From the NCBI GenBank assembly GCA_021636625.1, contig JAJWLX010000034.1, positions 1-33,698 of the forward strand: a DNA stretch of 33,698 nucleotides, read 5' to 3'. Below, in pieces: positions 6,327-13,573 of this stretch; position 1 is the stretch's first letter, and each line of letters opens with the position of its first letter. The notes below the pieces were generated by a model. It was not told where the DNA came from. It searched no databases and saw only the letters and a list, made by a program, of their open reading frames with translations. Source of the stretch: Prevotella sp. GTDB lineage: Bacteria; Bacteroidota; Bacteroidia; Bacteroidales; Bacteroidaceae. The position numbers and the translations under genes are program-made.

Positions 6327-7403
6327 TTACTTCCTATCGAAGAGAAAGGCTTCTTCGCTCATGAATACGGCAATGGTCTTGAGGCGGAGATAGTCTTCAG
6401 AGAGATAGATGAGTCCCTGGTTACCCCATTTCTTTCCAGCGGAGTTGCGGCAGACGTAGTATCGTTGCTCGTCTTTCAGGAAGGTGCCGATGATTTCCAT
6501 CACGTGGTCGTCGGTGGTGCGCAGCTGCTCAAACTCCTCCTGGCGGGAAGTAGGGGTTACGGGGCGTTCGTTTTCTGGGATATTTACATAGTTGTCCTTG
6601 GGGTGGATAAAGCCTTCTTCTGAAATATCGCCCTCCCAGCATACCGGGTGGCCGTTCTCTATCGCCTTCTGGATATGGAGCATCATCTCATCCAGCGGCA
6701 GATTGAGGTAGGAGTCGTGCTGACGGTTGTCGGGAATCTCCAGGGCGAAGTACTCGCGGTAAGGGTGGTGGGTGAAGCTGGTGAGCGATACATACTCTTC
6801 CGGGTAGCATACGCTGTGGGCGAACTCCAGCGGGGTATATTCGGCACCGAGCATGTGAACCTGCTTGGCGGGCATATAACCTATCTCCTGATCAAAGAGA
6901 TTGTCGAGATCATCCTTCAGCTTTCTGAACCCCGACTTCTGTGAGATGGCTGCATCGCAGAGCTGCTCCACCTTCCGGCAGAGCGTCTTGTAGTTGATAT
7001 CCTTCGGATCTTCGTAGCTGTCGTAGGGTTGTGCGCCATACTTATCTATATAATGTATGAGCATGGAAGCCATACCTCGCATGCTGATGGGCTTGCTGCC
7101 TTGCGAGAGATAGTACTCGATGGCTTTCTCCTGGAGCATCATTCGGGCGATGTAAGCCACGGAGAGGTTCACGGAGTCACCCTTCATGATATGTTCGCTC
7201 TCTATGGTAGCGAGCATGGCGTATGCCCAGCTGAGTTCGCTCTCGCCCTGATCCTTGACGGGAGTGGTGCTGATGAGCCTTACATGGGCGGGCAGATTGT
7301 TCTTGCCCCCATCCTGAGAGGAAGGAGAGGAGGATTTGCCCTGATATCCGCAGCTTGCTAGAAGAAGTGCGGCGAGAAGGTGGAGAATGATGCTTCTATT
7401 CAT
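6327..7403 (-). CDS. C1-like (papain/bleomycin hydrolase fold) lipoprotein with Ser in the catalytic Cys position
   Basis: A 358-aa protein with a lipoprotein signal peptide: a hydrophobic stretch ends in the lipobox LASC (Cys18), so it is probably anchored in the envelope. The C1 peptidase landmarks are in order: QGESELSWAYA (52-62) matches the QGxxGxCWSFA oxyanion/active-site helix but has Ser58 where the nucleophile Cys is expected; DHVMEIIG supplies His300; and CRNSAGKKWGNQG supplies Asn320. The Ser is read directly (codon AGC, one base from TGC). Unless it is a sequencing error, thiol catalysis should be lost, giving either a serine variant or a binding/inhibitory pseudo-peptidase. It stands alone between lgt and the ncRNA unit. 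A role in handling extracellular peptides is inference only. Confidence 0.8.
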   Translation of the reverse strand: MNRSIILHLLAALLLASCGYQGKSSSPSSQDGGKNNLPAHVRLISTTPVKDQGESELSWAYAMLATIESEHIMKGDSVNLSVAYIARMMLQEKAIEYYLSQGSKPISMRGMASMLIHYIDKYGAQPYDSYEDPKDINYKTLCRKVEQLCDAAISQKSGFRKLKDDLDNLFDQEIGYMPAKQVHMLGAEYTPLEFAHSVCYPEEYVSLTSFTHHPYREYFALEIPDNRQHDSYLNLPLDEMMLHIQKAIENGHPVCWEGDISEEGFIHPKDNYVNIPENERPVTPTSRQEEFEQLRTTDDHVMEIIGTFLKDEQRYYVCRNSAGKKWGNQGLIYLSEDYLRLKTIAVFMSEEAFLFDRK

Positions 7404-7455
7404 ATTGTAGTTGTTGTTTATACCTTATTATATATATAAGCAGTTCAGGAGTTAA

Positions 7456-7519
7456 AGGAGTTAAGACAACAGCCTTTTTGGCGTAGTTCTTAAGCAGCAA
7501 GACATACGTCTTAACTCCT
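7456..7519. repeat. 12-bp inverted repeat upstream of the C1-like lipoprotein gene
   Basis: AGGAGTTAAGAC (7456-7467) is the exact reverse complement of 7508-7519, with a 40-nt spacer. It sits in the 5' region of the gene that starts at 7403. Part of the left arm is also repeated directly (AGGAGTTAA at 7448-7456). No full -33/-7 promoter was found in the 195-bp gap; TAAACTTTG (minus, near 7528) is close but has one extra base. Confidence 0.6.
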
Positions 7520-7551
7520 CCATGTGCAAAGTTTAGTATATAACAATAAAA

Positions 7552-7578
7552 GTTCCGCCCCACACATCTGGATGGAAC
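7552..7578 (-). terminator. Probable terminator after lgt
   Basis: GTTCC (7552-7556) pairs with GGAAC (7574-7578), with further partial CC/GG pairing inside. On the minus strand the stem is followed by TTTTATTG. It lies 20 bp past the lgt stop codon. Confidence 0.55.
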
Positions 7579-7597
7579 GAAACTTCTATCATCGTAT

Positions 7598-8458
7598 TTA
7601 TGCTTTGTTTTCCTTTTTCGCAGCTCGCTTAGGGCTGGAGGCGATGCTCCATACTCCCGCTATGATGAGCGGAAGACTCAATATCTGACCCATATCCATA
7701 GGCAAGCCTGCCTCGAAAGCCACCTGAATCTCCTTGGTGTATTCCACGAAGAAACGGAAGGTGAAGATGAGGGTAAGGCAAAGGCCGAAATAAAGTCCGC
7801 TTCCCACACTTTTAGGCCCCTTCTTCTTATAGATGAAGAGGATGAGGAGGAAGATGACGAGATAGGCTATCGCCTCGTAGAGCTGGCCGGGATGACGCGG
7901 ATACTGATCTTCCTTGACGAAGATGAATGCCCAAGGCACATCGGTTACCTTGCCGATGATCTCGGAGTTCATCAGGTTGCCCAGGCGGATGAAGCAGGCG
8001 GTGATGCCTGATACGATACCCATATTGTCGAGCAATGTCCAGCCGCCCACCTTCGTCTTGCGGCAGTAGAGCCAGATGGCGATGAACAGTCCCAGTACGC
8101 CTCCGTGGCTAGCCAGACCTTCATATCCAGTGAATTTCCAGCTGCCGTCTGCCATGTGATGCATCGGGATGAACATCTCGACTACGTGATCCCACTGGGT
8201 GAGGAAGTATTCCGGCTGGTAGAAGATGCAGTGTCCCAGTCGGGCACCCGCCAGGATGCCGACGAAGAGGTAGATGAAGAGCGGTTCAAACTTATCCTCG
8301 CCCAGCTTCTGCTCCTTGTAGAGGCGGTGCATCATCAGATAACCCAGCAGCAAGCCTACCATCCAGCAGGTGGCGTAGTATCTGATGGAGATAGGACCCA
8401 GGTGAGCCAAGATAGGATCCGGATCCCATACGATATAGTTAAGCAGATTTGCCATCAT
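7598..8458 (-). CDS. lgt: Phosphatidylglycerol-prolipoprotein diacylglyceryl transferase
   Basis: Lgt transfers diacylglycerol from phosphatidylglycerol to the lipobox Cys of prolipoproteins at the inner membrane, the first step of lipoprotein maturation. The protein has about seven hydrophobic segments. The family signature is seen as RLGNLMNSEIIG (family form GRxGNFxNxExxG), with HPGQLYEA after it and LASHGGVLG before it; these carry the conserved Arg, Asn, Glu and His. The ATG at 8458 (MMANLLNYIVW) is preferred, because the longer ATG at 8488 sits inside a hairpin and adds residues with no family counterpart; the next ATG (8455) is equally possible. It follows ychF on the same strand by about 56 bp. 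Confidence 0.96.
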   Translation of the reverse strand: MMANLLNYIVWDPDPILAHLGPISIRYYATCWMVGLLLGYLMMHRLYKEQKLGEDKFEPLFIYLFVGILAGARLGHCIFYQPEYFLTQWDHVVEMFIPMHHMADGSWKFTGYEGLASHGGVLGLFIAIWLYCRKTKVGGWTLLDNMGIVSGITACFIRLGNLMNSEIIGKVTDVPWAFIFVKEDQYPRHPGQLYEAIAYLVIFLLILFIYKKKGPKSVGSGLYFGLCLTLIFTFRFFVEYTKEIQVAFEAGLPMDMGQILSLPLIIAGVWSIASSPKRAAKKENKA

Positions 8459-8473
8459 AATCGTAGATTTTTT

Positions 8474-8496
8474 AAAGGGGGAATGCATCCCCCTTT
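8474..8496. other. Hairpin between ychF and lgt
   Basis: AAAGGGGG (8474-8481) pairs with CCCCCTTT (8489-8496) across a 7-nt AATGCAT loop. On the minus strand it is followed by A's rather than T's, so it is a poor terminator for ychF. On the plus strand there is also no T-run. It could be an mRNA processing or stabilising stem. Confidence 0.55.
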
Positions 8497-8497
8497 G

Positions 8498-8530
8498 TTA
8501 TTACGTAGAAACGGTTATACGTTGAAACGG
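8498..8530. repeat. Abutting duplicate of the ychF 3' end
   Basis: On the minus strand the last 16 bases of ychF, CCGTTTCAACGTATAA (8515-8530), are followed at once by CCGTTTCTACGTAATAA (8498-8514): one substitution and one inserted base. The stop codon is part of the copied unit. Confidence 0.85.
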
Positions 8531-9618
8531 AAGTGCATGATGTCGCCATCCTGTACGATGTACTCCTTGCCCTCGATGCCGAGCTTACCAGCCTCGCGCA
8601 CAGCAGCTTCAGACCCATACTTGATATAGTCATCATACTTGATTACCTCTGCACGGATGAATCCCTTCTCGAAGTCGGTGTGAATCACTCCGGCACACTG
8701 AGGAGCCTTCCAGCCCTTGTGATAGGTCCATGCCTTGACCTCCATCTCACCAGCTGTGATGAATGTCTCGAGGTTCAGCAGGGCGTATGCCTTCTTGATG
8801 AGTCGGTTTACGCCGCTCTCTTCCAGGCCGAGTTCTTCGAGGAACATCAGTTTATCCTCGTAGGTTTCGAGAGAAGCGATGTCTTCCTCTGTCTTGGCTG
8901 CGATGACCATGCACTCAGCACCTTCTTCCTTGGCGATTTCCTCTACCTTCTTGCTATACTCGTTGCCGGTCTTGGCAGAAGCCTCGTCAACATTGGCTAC
9001 GTAGAGCACAGGCTTGGTAGTGAGGAGGAAGAGGTCGTGAGCCACCTTCTGCTCTTCCTTGCTTTCGAAAGTAACGCCACGAGCGTTCTTTCCCTGCTCC
9101 AGTTCGGCCTTGTAAGCCTCCAGAACGGTAACCATCGTCTTAGCATCCTTGTTGCCTGCTGCAGCAGTCTTCTTCTGCTTAGTGAGCTGAGATTCGATAG
9201 TTTCCAGGTCCTTGAGCTGCAACTCTGTATCGATGACGCTCTTATCCTCCAAAGGATCAACCTTAGCGCCACCCTCGCGAACGATGTTGTCATCGTCGAA
9301 ACAGCGGATTACGTGGATGATAGCATCGCACTCACGGATATTTCCCAAGAATTTATTACCAAGACCTTCGCCCTTGCTGGCACCCTTTACGAGACCTGCG
9401 ATATCCACGATTTCGCAAGTAGCTGGGACGATGCGTCCTGGGTGAACAATCTCTGCCAACTTGTTGAGTCGCTCATCTGGTACGGTGATGACGCCCAAGT
9501 TTGGTTCGATAGTACAGAAAGGGAAGTTAGCTGCCTGTGCCTTTGCACTAGACAGACAGTTGAACAGTGTAGACTTACCCACGTTTGGGAGGCCTACAAT
9601 ACCACATTTTAATGCCAT
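8515..9618 (-). CDS. ychF: Redox-regulated ATPase YchF (Obg-related GTPase family)
   Basis: YchF/OLA1 proteins bind ATP in preference to GTP and associate with ribosomes; their precise cellular role is still debated. The 367-aa length is standard. The P-loop GLPNVGKST is at residues 8-16, the switch/G3 segment VDIAGLVKGASKGEG follows, a helical coiled-coil insertion lies about 130-210, and the C-terminal TGS domain ends in KEYIVQDGDIMHFRFNV. The atypical G4 region is consistent with the ATP-preferring subfamily. A near-consensus promoter is just upstream (9648-9679). It is followed by lgt on the same strand. Confidence 0.97.
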   Translation of the reverse strand: MALKCGIVGLPNVGKSTLFNCLSSAKAQAANFPFCTIEPNLGVITVPDERLNKLAEIVHPGRIVPATCEIVDIAGLVKGASKGEGLGNKFLGNIRECDAIIHVIRCFDDDNIVREGGAKVDPLEDKSVIDTELQLKDLETIESQLTKQKKTAAAGNKDAKTMVTVLEAYKAELEQGKNARGVTFESKEEQKVAHDLFLLTTKPVLYVANVDEASAKTGNEYSKKVEEIAKEEGAECMVIAAKTEEDIASLETYEDKLMFLEELGLEESGVNRLIKKAYALLNLETFITAGEMEVKAWTYHKGWKAPQCAGVIHTDFEKGFIRAEVIKYDDYIKYGSEAAVREAGKLGIEGKEYIVQDGDIMHFRFNV

Positions 9619-9624
9619 TTTATC

Positions 9625-9679
9625 TTTAAACGTTTAAATTTCCGGTGCAAAGTTACACATTATAAATGAAAGATACGAA
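9625..9679 (-). promoter_or_regulatory. ychF promoter with a 14-bp palindrome in the leader
   Basis: On the minus strand TTCG (plus 9676-9679; three of four bases of TTTG) is followed after 20 nt by TAACTTTG (plus 9648-9655), a full -7 match. TTTAAACGTTTAAA (9625-9638) is a perfect 14-bp palindrome, ending 6 bp before the ATG. It would sit in the untranslated leader or overlap the start of transcription and could be an operator. Confidence 0.75.
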
Positions 9680-9773
9680 GAAATCGTGGAAAATTAACTA
9701 AAAATCATAGATGAGGGAAAATTGATGTAGAAAAAAACAAGTGAAACGCTGAAACGCTTGCGGATGCAGGAAG

Positions 9774-9927
9774 ATATAGGAGAAGACGTTGAGGCATATA
9801 GGGAAAGTCATCTAAGGATATAGGAGAAGTACCTGGAAGATATAACAGAAGTACCTGGAAGGAATAACAGAAGTCTTTGAGATATATAATGGAAGTTGCT
9901 GGAAGATATAGGAGTAATTGCCGGAAG
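9774..9927. repeat. Seven-unit degenerate 22-bp tandem repeat
   Basis: Units built on ATATAGGAGAAGTACCTGGAAG run head to tail at 9774, 9795, 9818, 9840, 9862, 9882 and 9906, each 20-24 bp. Units 3 and 4 are 20/22 identical; the others are more decayed. The 22-bp unit is not a multiple of three and no conserved reading frame crosses it, so it is not coding. There are no unique spacers between constant repeats, so it is not a CRISPR. It lies between the dfx terminator and the ychF promoter. Confidence 0.85.
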
Positions 9928-9962
9928 AATTAATTCTTACGGCCGCACAACAGCTGTTGTGC
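9925..9962. repeat. Two adjacent perfect palindromes
   Basis: AAGAATTAATTCTT (9925-9938, 14 bp) and GCACAACAGCTGTTGTGC (9945-9962, 18 bp) are both perfect palindromes, 6 bp apart, at the edge of the 22-bp array and about 25 bp past the dfx terminator. Either could bind a dimeric protein or form a small cruciform. No gene is regulated from here in an obvious way. Confidence 0.7.
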
Positions 9963-9987
9963 AAGTGTTTTTCAGCTGATGTACGAT

Positions 9988-10025
9988 AAAAAAAGACCAT
10001 CTTCCCAATGTCGGGAAAATGGTCT
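9988..10025 (-). terminator. Rho-independent terminator of the rubredoxin-dfx unit
   Basis: AGACCAT..CCC (9994-10006) pairs with 10012-10025 in a long, nearly perfect stem. On the minus strand it is followed by a seven-T run (plus 9988-9994). It lies 21 bp past the dfx stop codon. Confidence 0.9.
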
Positions 10026-10046
10026 CTTGTATCTTTTCTCAGTGCT

Positions 10047-10424
10047 TTATCCTTTCCACAATCCGTGGAGATTGCAGTATTCGCGAGCTGTGACATCCTT
10101 GGCTTCAGCGCTTGTCATGAAGATGGCTTCCGGCTTTTCGCCCGGTTTCAACTCATGGCGGAGTACATCGGTAGGGGTGAGCAGCTCAATCCACTGGATG
10201 TAATGCTCTGGGAGCATCGGATGCTCCACACTTCCTACTGTTACGCGGTAACCGCCCTCGATAGGTTCTATCACAGGCACGTGCTTCTCCTTGGCGCCAT
10301 CGCTGGTGTTTTCCTTCATCAGCTTCATCGGCTCGCCACAGCAGCTGAGCACGGCTCCTGGGTTTACTACTTCTACCACGTTGCCGCAAATCTGGCAGCG
10401 GTAGATTTCTCTAATCTTTGTCAT
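10047..10424 (-). CDS. dfx: Desulfoferrodoxin / 2Fe-type superoxide reductase
   Basis: The enzyme reduces superoxide to hydrogen peroxide without making oxygen, an anaerobe's defence. The 125-aa protein has both iron sites. The N-terminal desulforedoxin domain carries Cys10, Cys13, Cys28 and Cys29 for center I. The catalytic center II ligands are His48, His68, His74, Cys117 and His120, spaced as in known 2Fe-SORs, with Glu47-Lys... replaced locally by EKH. I chose the ATG at 10424 (MTKIREIYRC) because it begins the domain and has an AGGAGG Shine-Dalgarno about 7 nt upstream, unusual in this phylum; an in-frame upstream ATG at 10478 adds 18 unrelated residues. A rubredoxin gene lies 105 bp upstream on the same strand and is the likely electron donor. 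Confidence 0.96.
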   Translation of the reverse strand: MTKIREIYRCQICGNVVEVVNPGAVLSCCGEPMKLMKENTSDGAKEKHVPVIEPIEGGYRVTVGSVEHPMLPEHYIQWIELLTPTDVLRHELKPGEKPEAIFMTSAEAKDVTAREYCNLHGLWKG

Positions 10425-10456
10425 AATGGTTCCTCCTATTATTTTATGAATGTGTT

Positions 10457-10471
10457 GCCTGAATATCAGGC
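10457..10471. other. Small hairpin between rubredoxin and dfx
   Basis: GCCTGAATATCAGGC forms a 6-bp stem with a 3-nt loop in the 105-bp gap. It has no T-run, so it may be a processing or stability stem within the shared mRNA. The same gap carries degenerate 14-15 bp GGAAATC repeats (10489-10523). Confidence 0.5.
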
Positions 10472-10529
10472 TTTTCATTCAGATGATTCCTTTGTGAGGA
10501 TTTCCTTCGGGTGATTTCCCAAAAGAGTC

Positions 10530-10694
10530 TTACTCCTCTACAGGGCTGAAATCGTCCTTGCCTACTCCGCAAAGAGGGCAAACCCAATCATCAGGGATAT
10601 CCTCGAATGCTGTACCTGGAGCGATGCCGCCTTCTGGATCTCCTACTTCTGGATCATAAATCCAACCACAAACGTCGCATACATATTTCTTCAT
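10530..10694 (-). CDS. Rubredoxin
   Basis: A complete 54-aa rubredoxin, an iron-only electron carrier. It starts MKKYVCDVCGW and has the two CxxC iron-binding knuckles, Cys6/Cys9 and Cys39/Cys42 (VCPLCG), with the conserved aromatic residues Tyr4, Trp11, Tyr13, Phe30 and Trp37. The C-terminal motif GKDDFSPVEE is typical. A purine-rich site (AGGAAA) lies before the ATG. It has a full consensus promoter about 130 bp upstream and precedes dfx, so the pair probably forms a superoxide-detoxification operon in which it reduces the superoxide reductase. Short length makes it easy to miss. Confidence 0.96.
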   Translation of the reverse strand: MKKYVCDVCGWIYDPEVGDPEGGIAPGTAFEDIPDDWVCPLCGVGKDDFSPVEE

Positions 10695-10822
10695 AATGTT
10701 TCCTTTCTTCTTTTTATATTAATAATCTTGTTCTTTTTGCCGATATCCGGTAAGTACTGCTGTATATCTGGGAATATCCTCTTGTTCAGATGCTTTGCTG
10801 CACTTCTTTCTGACCGACATTG

Positions 10823-10854
10823 CAAAGATACGAATACTTTTTCTAACTACCAAA
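10823..10854 (-). promoter_or_regulatory. Bacteroidetes-type promoter of rubredoxin-dfx
   Basis: On the minus strand TTTG (plus 10851-10854) and TATCTTTG (plus 10823-10830) are 20 nt apart, a full consensus match. The leader to the rubredoxin ATG would be about 120 nt, long enough for RNA-level control; it contains a small CCGGATATCGG stem. Confidence 0.88.
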
Positions 10855-10945
10855 TAAAATTGGATAAATTATAATTTTATCATATCTTTTAAATTCTAGT
10901 AACATTGTATCTTTTCCCAAAATCCTCGCAAAACTACTCCTTGGC

Positions 10946-10984
10946 TTTCTCTAATCTTCCCCTAATCTTTCTCTAATCTTCTCC
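10946..10984. repeat. Pyrimidine-rich CTAATCTT repeats
   Basis: Three copies of CTAATCTT occur at about 10950, 10962 and 10973 in an almost pure C/T tract. This lies in the ~440-bp gap between the divergent rubredoxin and fucosidase genes, which otherwise holds only their promoters. Confidence 0.7.
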
Positions 10985-11078
10985 AAAAATCCCTTTCTTC
11001 TCCTCATTCCTGGTCTTCCTTATCTCGCTGCAGACATCTTTTTTATCCTATTATATAGAGTTTTTTGTGTTTTATCGC

Positions 11079-11107
11079 TTTGCTCTGAAAAAAAAGTTGT
11101 ATATTTG
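11079..11107 (+). promoter_or_regulatory. Promoter of the fucosidase gene
   Basis: TTTG (11079-11082) is followed by TATATTTG (11100-11107). The -7 matches fully; the 17-nt spacing is 2-3 nt shorter than usual. Transcription would begin near 11113, about 26 nt before the chosen ATG, which also rules out the more upstream start at 11067. Confidence 0.7.
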
Positions 11108-11138
11108 CACCATCATAACTAACTATAACAATTTTATT

Positions 11139-12494
11139 ATGGGAATAAAAATGAATTTCAAGTCACAATTATGTGCTGCAATCCTTACTTTGGGTTGCTC
11201 TTGCCTTTCGGCTAATGCCATGGTTGCGAATGATGCTGCCAAGGAAAACAAGGCTCAGCATTATCAGCCATCAGCAGAAAACCTGGAATCACGCAAGCAG
11301 TTCCAGGACGATAAGTTCGGTATCTTCCTGCATTGGGGATTGTACAGCATGCTCGCTACCGGCGAATGGACAATGACCAATAAGGACCTGAACTACAAGG
11401 AATATGCCAAGCTGGCTGGCGGTTTCTATCCTTCTAAGTTTGATGCTGCCAAATGGGTGGCTGCCATCAAGGCTTCTGGTGCCAAGTATATCTGCTTCAC
11501 CACTCGCCACCACGAGGGATTCTCTATGTTCAAGACCAAGTATTCTGATTATAATATAGTAGATGCTACTCCTTTCCACCGCGACATCGTGAAGGAGCTG
11601 GCGGATGAGTGCCACAAGCAGGGCATCGCTTTGCACCTTTATTACTCTCATATCGACTGGTATCGTGAGGATGCTGTTTGGGGAAGAACAGGTAGAGGTA
11701 CCGGTCGCCCTAACCCTGAGGGTAACTGGAAGAGCTACTATCAGTTTATGAACAACCAGCTTACAGAACTTCTTACCAACTATGGTAAGGTGAGATGTAT
11801 CTGGTTTGATGGATGGTGGGATCAGGATCAGAATCCTAACTTCGATTGGCAGTTGCCAGAGCAGTATGCGCTTATCCATCGCCTGCAGCCAGGCTGCCTG
11901 ATCGTAAACAACCATCACTCTTCTCCTTTCGAGGGTGAGGATGTTCAGGCTTTCGAGCGTGATCTTCCTGGAGAGAATAAGGCAGGATTGTCTGGTCAGG
12001 ACATCAGCCGTCTGCCTCTTGAAACCTGCGAGACCATGAACGGCATGTGGGGTTATAAGATTACCGACCAGGATTATAAATCTACCAAGACTTTGGTTCA
12101 TTACCTGGTGAATGCAGCTGGTAAGAATGCCAACCTGCTGATGAACATCGGCCCTCAGCCAGATGGCGAACTTCCTGCAGTTGCCTTGGAGCGTTTGGCA
12201 GAAATGGGAGAGTGGATGAAGACTTACGGCGAAACCATCTATGGTACCCGTGGCGGCATCGTGGCTCCTCATGATTGGGGTGTTACTACCCAGAAGGGCA
12301 ACCGTCTCTTCGTTCATATCCTGAACCTGAAGGATAAGAGCCTCTTCCTGCCTCTCGGAAACAAGAAGGTGAAGAAGGCATTCGACTTTGCCAGCAAGAA
12401 GCCGGTGAAGGTTCAGAAGTGCGAAGGCGGTGTGCTCCTGAATCTCGGTGAGGTTCCTACAGAGATGGATAAGGTTGTGGAAATCGCACTCTAA
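11139..12494 (+). CDS. Exported alpha-L-fucosidase, GH29
   Basis: Releases alpha-linked L-fucose from glycans such as mucin O-glycans, host N-glycans or plant material by a retaining mechanism. The start at 11139 (MGIKMNFKSQ) or 11151 (MNFKSQ) gives a signal peptide ending in SANA, so the 451-aa product is exported, probably to the periplasm. GH29 landmarks: GIFLHWGLYS near 61-70, TTRHHEGFSMF near 121, and IWFDGWW with Asp224 as the expected nucleophile. The catalytic domain ends near 370; a short C-terminal beta domain follows. The acid/base Glu cannot be set without alignment. It stands alone, with its own promoter and terminator and no SusC/D genes nearby, so it is not part of a visible polysaccharide utilisation locus. 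Confidence 0.93.
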   Translation: MGIKMNFKSQLCAAILTLGCSCLSANAMVANDAAKENKAQHYQPSAENLESRKQFQDDKFGIFLHWGLYSMLATGEWTMTNKDLNYKEYAKLAGGFYPSKFDAAKWVAAIKASGAKYICFTTRHHEGFSMFKTKYSDYNIVDATPFHRDIVKELADECHKQGIALHLYYSHIDWYREDAVWGRTGRGTGRPNPEGNWKSYYQFMNNQLTELLTNYGKVRCIWFDGWWDQDQNPNFDWQLPEQYALIHRLQPGCLIVNNHHSSPFEGEDVQAFERDLPGENKAGLSGQDISRLPLETCETMNGMWGYKITDQDYKSTKTLVHYLVNAAGKNANLLMNIGPQPDGELPAVALERLAEMGEWMKTYGETIYGTRGGIVAPHDWGVTTQKGNRLFVHILNLKDKSLFLPLGNKKVKKAFDFASKKPVKVQKCEGGVLLNLGEVPTEMDKVVEIAL

Positions 12495-12516
12495 GATTGT
12501 GTGAATATTATATTGG

Positions 12517-12563
12517 AAAAGTGTCGTAATCTCCTGGAATATTGGAAATTGCGACACTTTTTT
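12517..12563 (+). terminator. Terminator of the fucosidase gene
   Basis: AAAAGTGTCGTAA (12517-12529) pairs with 12549-12561 at 12/13 positions across a 19-nt loop, followed by T's. It lies 22 bp past the stop codon. The stem is near-symmetric, so it could also stop minus-strand transcription from cutC. Confidence 0.75.
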
Positions 12564-12570
12564 GTTTTGT

Positions 12571-12658
12571 GGAAAAACGCTATCTGCGTTATCGGAAACA
12601 ATCCTTACTTATTATCGGAAAAATCTTTTTCGTTGTAGAAAAATCCTATCCCAAAAGG
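12571..12658. repeat. Four degenerate ~22-bp repeats at the cutC 3' end
   Basis: Units beginning GGAAA or AGAAA run head to tail at 12571-12592, 12593-12615, 12616-12636 and 12637-12658 (for example CGGAAACAATCC, CGGAAAAATC, AGAAAAATCC). The last one contains the cutC stop codon at 12646-12648, so the array appears to have grown out of the gene's end. Confidence 0.65.
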
Positions 12659-13437
12659 TTGGCTATGGTTTGCTTTACTCTTTCTGCTGAGGTAACAGGA
12701 GAGTTGCTTTCATCAGCGCCTTCGGCACCCATATACACGTTGGTATTGAGCTGCTTCATTTTGCTAGGCACATTGACTCTTGCCGAGAAGTGATATTCGT
12801 GGATACCTGTGGCATCGAAGATGGTGCGGATGTTATCCTCGTTTACGCCACATCCGGCAAGGAGGATGATGCGTCCGGCAGCTGCCTGCCTGAGCTCTGA
12901 GAGAAGCGCTACGCCTTCTACAGCCTTAGGTTGCTGACCCGATGTAAGGATGCGGTCGCAACCCAGGGAGATGATGTCTTCCAAGGCTTTCTGAGGATTG
13001 GCTGCACGGTCGAAGGCACGGTGGAAGGTAACGCTCATCGGCTTCAGTTCTTTGCCGTCTTTCGCCTGTTCGTCATAGCCTTTCGCCAGTTCCACGAGTC
13101 GGCGGTTCGCCTCCATATCCACCTCTCCATCTTCTGTGAGGCATCCTATCACTACGCCATCCACTCCCAATTCTCTGCAGAGGCGGATATCTTCCTCCAT
13201 GCGTTCAATCTCCAGAGGGGTATAGAGAAAATCGCCACCACGAGGGCGGATGATTACGTGGAGCAAGGTTTTGTCCAACAGCTTTCTGGCAACTTTTATC
13301 TCGCCATACGATGGGGTAGTGCCACCCTCAGGTATGCCTGCACACAGTTCCACACGGTTGGCTCCACCTTCCTGCGCAGCCAGACAGCTCTCTACGCTGT
13401 TGGCGCATATTTCAAACTTAAAATCGTCTCTGTTCAT
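12646..13437 (-). CDS. cutC: CutC family protein
   Basis: A 263-aa TIM-barrel protein of the CutC family, named for a copper-homeostasis role in E. coli that later work questioned; the true substrate is unknown. The N-terminal signature FEICANSVESCLAAQEGGAN followed by RVELC is clear (residues 8-32). Further family blocks are HVIIRPRGGDFLYT, GCLTEDGEVD, MSVTFHRAFD and CDRILTSGQ. No signal peptide, so cytoplasmic. It is transcribed divergently from the transglutaminase-like gene and converges on the fucosidase gene. No copper resistance genes are nearby, so the context gives no support for copper handling. Confidence 0.94.
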   Translation of the reverse strand: MNRDDFKFEICANSVESCLAAQEGGANRVELCAGIPEGGTTPSYGEIKVARKLLDKTLLHVIIRPRGGDFLYTPLEIERMEEDIRLCRELGVDGVVIGCLTEDGEVDMEANRRLVELAKGYDEQAKDGKELKPMSVTFHRAFDRAANPQKALEDIISLGCDRILTSGQQPKAVEGVALLSELRQAAAGRIILLAGCGVNEDNIRTIFDATGIHEYHFSARVNVPSKMKQLNTNVYMGAEGADESNSPVTSAERVKQTIANLLG

Positions 13438-13521
13438 AGTTTCTAATTTTTCTTTCTATTTTAGTTATTTGATTATTACTAATTTTTTTCTATTTTTACT
13501 TGATTTCTTAATTTTTTGCTG

Positions 13522-13529
13522 CAAAGATA
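13522..13529 (-). promoter_or_regulatory. Probable -7 box of the cutC promoter
   Basis: TATCTTTG on the minus strand is a full -7 match, about 85 bp before the cutC ATG. No good TTTG lies 19-20 nt upstream of it. The 215-bp divergent gap holds this and the box at 13574-13581 and is otherwise A/T-rich. Confidence 0.55.
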
Positions 13530-13573
13530 ACATTTTTTCTTTTGGGGATGGCTATTATTTCGAAAAAAAACAT

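Noticed and set aside
8533..9612. 359-aa plus-strand open frame opposite ychF
   Set aside because: Antisense to ychF, hydrophobic low-complexity translation typical of reversed coding sequence.
9774..9927. CRISPR-like repeat array
   Set aside because: The repeats abut with no unique spacers, are only 20-24 bp and degenerate, and no cas genes are near.
9812..10096. 94-aa minus-strand open frame over the 22-bp repeats
   Set aside because: Crosses the dfx terminator and an array whose unit is not a multiple of three; no coding conservation.
11289..12557. 422-aa minus-strand open frame opposite the fucosidase
   Set aside because: Shadow of the GH29 gene, with no family features and no promoter; it even runs across the fucosidase terminator.
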